In this document: piece after piece, positions 49,501-52,500 of the stretch | Layout of the letters: every line of letters begins with the position of its first letter | Numbering within the stretch: the first letter of the stretch is position 1 | Origin: Cladopsammia gracilis | Taxonomy: Eukaryota; Cnidaria; Anthozoa; Scleractinia; Dendrophylliidae | Direction: 5' to 3' | Length of the DNA stretch: 64,000 bases | Assembly (NCBI GenBank): GCA_022457155.1 | Contig: JAJGOT010000017.1 | Span: 1,681,001-1,745,000 of the forward strand | The notes under the pieces: generated by a model | Seen by the model: the letters and a program-made list of their open reading frames with translations, nothing else | What the model was told of the DNA's origin: nothing | The model's database searches: none | Made by a program: the position numbers and the translations under genes

Positions 49501-52500
49501 CTGGTGAGACAGAAGGCAAGCCAACGGAAGACAAAAAAGAGAAGATAAAGACGCTATTGGTGACACGTTTTGTTAGTGCCACGCTGTGGCACTTTTTGTG
49601 AATATTGATTAGTGCCACGCTGTGGCACTTTTTGTGAATATTGATTAGTGCCACGCTGTGGCACTTTTTGTGAATATTGATTAGTGCCACAGCGTGGCAC
49701 TTTTTGTGAATATTGATTAGTGCCACAGCGTGGCACTTTTTGTGAATATTGATTAGTGCCACGCTGTGGCACTTTTTGTGAATATTGATTAGTGCCACAG
49801 CGTGGCACTTTTTGTGAATATTGATTAGTGCCACAGCGTGGCACTTTTTGTGAATTATTTATTAGTGCCACAGCGTGGCACTTTTTATGTCGTCATTGTA
49901 AATAAAAAAATGAAGTTAAATAAAATGAATGACTTGTTGTGGGTGGTAATAAGCGGTTATTTGAATATGAATGTTTGACATTAATATTCACAGTCTGTTA
50001 TTTCAAAACACCGCTTAGCATCGCTTTCGTTTCGCTTCGCTTGACCCGTTTTGCTTCGCTTGGCTTTCTTTCATTTCCCGGTGGATTTTCCAGAGAAGGC
50101 CGCTTTGCTTTTGGAGTTCCTTTTTGAGAATCTTGTGTTCCTCCTGGAGATTCACAAATGACTCAAAAAGGAGTTCAATTGAGTCTTCGATTTCGTCGCT
50201 TCGCTCAGCTTCCGCCATCTCCGAATCAGAGACAATAAATTCCTCGTCTGAAGTGGTGGGAGTCTCATCCACGCTTCTTGTTTCTTCCTCTGAGCATGTG
50301 AAACAATCGTCATGGTCACTCGCACTGAGGCTCGCTTCGCTCGCTTCACTTCGCTCGGCTTCATTGAAAAATACTTTTTCAAGATCCATTTTCTTTCCAA
50401 TCACATTTTTTGAAGATTGTTTGGATTATTTTTTCTTGTTCTACCCGGCTTGATGGGTGTTTGAGCAGTTTGAAATCATCTTCATTGGGGCTGAAACCGT
50501 TCTTCTTCAACAGGGCGAAAAGAACTTGGTGGCAATTGAGAAACTTTTTTCTGTTGAGATGAAGGTCATCATATGCCAGTGAAAAATATTTAAAGTCATC
50601 AATGAGGAACTTCTCCAGGTGCTCGTATTCATTCCCGTCGTGGCCTGTTATGTGATTAAAAATTGAGTGATCGTTGCCATTGACTTTTTTCCATTTGGAA
50701 GCTTTGACAAACTCCCTGACTTTTTTTCTTGTAATTTCGTCACGGGGAATTTGGGAGAGAATTTGTTCTTGATAAAATTCGAGATCTTTGAGTGGAATTT
50801 GATTTTTCCCCTGATTTTTTCGGATGATATTTTTGAAATGTTCCAGCCTGGGATTTTTGTGAGAATGGCATGTTGTGAGGGTTTCTCGAATAATTTCAGG
50901 AGTGAAATCAATTTCTTCTTCTTCGGAATCAGACATTTTCTTTCCTTGAGAAATAAAATTTTTCACCCTAATAGTAGATAATAATCGCTGGTTCTGGTGG
51001 GATCCGAGGCCACCTTAATTCAAACGTATTCGAATTGATGAAACATGTTGCAATGGGTGAAACATGTTGCAATTGGTAGAATTGTGGGGAATTTAGGAGA
51101 ACAGTGGAAGTGGAACTTTGAAATGTTTGTGAACAATTGAGGGAATGGAAGTTGTGTGGAAAGAAGAAGAAGTGAAGTTGTGTGAGAAATCATGGGAAAA
51201 AATTAGAAGTGAAACGTGTGGGGTTTTTTGGGGTGATTGATGTTACGTGAGCTGAAACCGAGAATGTGTTGAATTGGTGGGTAAATTTTTGGGCGTATTT
51301 CTGCTGTGAGCTGAAACCGAGAATGTGTTGAATTGGTGGGTAAATTTTTGGGCGTATTTCTGCTGTGAGCTGAAACCGAGAATGTGTTGAATTGGTGGGT
51401 AAATTTTTGGGCGTATTTCTGCTGTGAGCTGAAACCGAGAATGTGTTGAATTGGTGGGTAAATTTTTGGGCGTATTTCTGCTGTGAGCTGAAACCGAGAA
51501 TGTGTTGAATTGGTGGGTAAATTTTTGGGCGTATTTCTGCTGTGAGCTGAAACCCGCATTTCCTATCTACTCATGATTGTTTTGGAGGAGGGGAGGAGAG
51601 TTGAAGACAAACTTAGGGTTCTTTTATGGCAAAACGTTAAGTGTCCCAAGACTCTTGCGAACATTACTTTCACCTACTCCTTACTTGTGGACCAAATTTG
51701 TTGCTTACTGGCTCCAAAATGAAGAAATTAAAAATAAATAAATAAATAAATAAAATGTGTCATTCCAGAGCATAAGCAAGGATTACTACTTCATGAAGGA
51801 TAATACTGAAACCTAAAAAGATGCTGGCTTAATTCGTTATAAACAGGGCACTCAAGACAAAACATGATACTCCAAAGTATGGGTTGATATTCCACGCATC
51901 TCTTGTTGGCCAAACGACACCCAAGCACAAAGGAAAGGTATGCTCAATGTTGCATGTTAATTTGACTAATTTTTCTGTTTTTGTATGTGGCAGTATCTTT
52001 CATTTTACTGACATCTTTTGTTTTCAATACGTGACATATACAGATCTCTAGAATGCTTGCTGCCAAGACGTCCCTTGCCGCACGAGTTGATGCTCTGGGT
52101 GAAGACAGTGGCACAGCTATGGGTATTGAAAACAGAGCCAAGCTTGAAATGAGGTTGAAGTCACTTGAAGAAAATCAGGTAAGGTCCTGACAGAGGTTCA
52201 ACTACAAGCCCATGTTAAGTCCCTTGAAAAATTGATTAAACCCAGGATTTATATCTGGGATCCTACCGATATGAGAGGTTGCCACACAGATGAAAATGTG
52301 GCCCCATTCCGCCTCCACTAATGCACCTAAGTATTCCCCACCCCCCTCGGCCCCTGGAGCCATGGACGCTTTGGTGGTCAATAGGTTGTTACTTAGGGAG
52401 GTTCGACTGTATTTGAATCGTTAATGCCGAGATCCATTTGAGGTGTTATAAGTAACATAATAATATTGTTTTTACAGCTAAGGCGAATCAGTGGAACAGG

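Larger units (their letters stand above)
33037..51571. mobile_element. Maverick/Polinton (endogenous polintovirus-type element), 18.5 kb, in NOP58 intron 11
   Basis: The element starts AGTAGATAGGAAATGCGGG and ends with the exact reverse complement, has ~615-bp TIRs and a perfect 6-bp target duplication. It carries the diagnostic Polinton set: protein-primed PolB, rve integrase, adenain-like protease, A32-like ATPase, major and minor jelly-roll capsid proteins and VLTF3-like protein. Three leftward blocks (33732-39167, 39574-42554, 50015-50936) alternate with rightward genes. Almost all frames are open and the TIR arms are nearly identical over ~540 bp, so insertion looks recent. Mature NOP58 mRNA should be unaffected if the intron is spliced normally. 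Confidence 0.96.

Noticed and set aside
49460..49871. Repetitive minus-strand frames across the hairpin array
   Set aside because: The 36-bp period is divisible by three, so any stop-free frame is repeated. No independent evidence of coding.
49572..49890. CRISPR-like array
   Set aside because: Repeats are contiguous palindromic units without unique spacers, no cas genes, and a eukaryotic setting.
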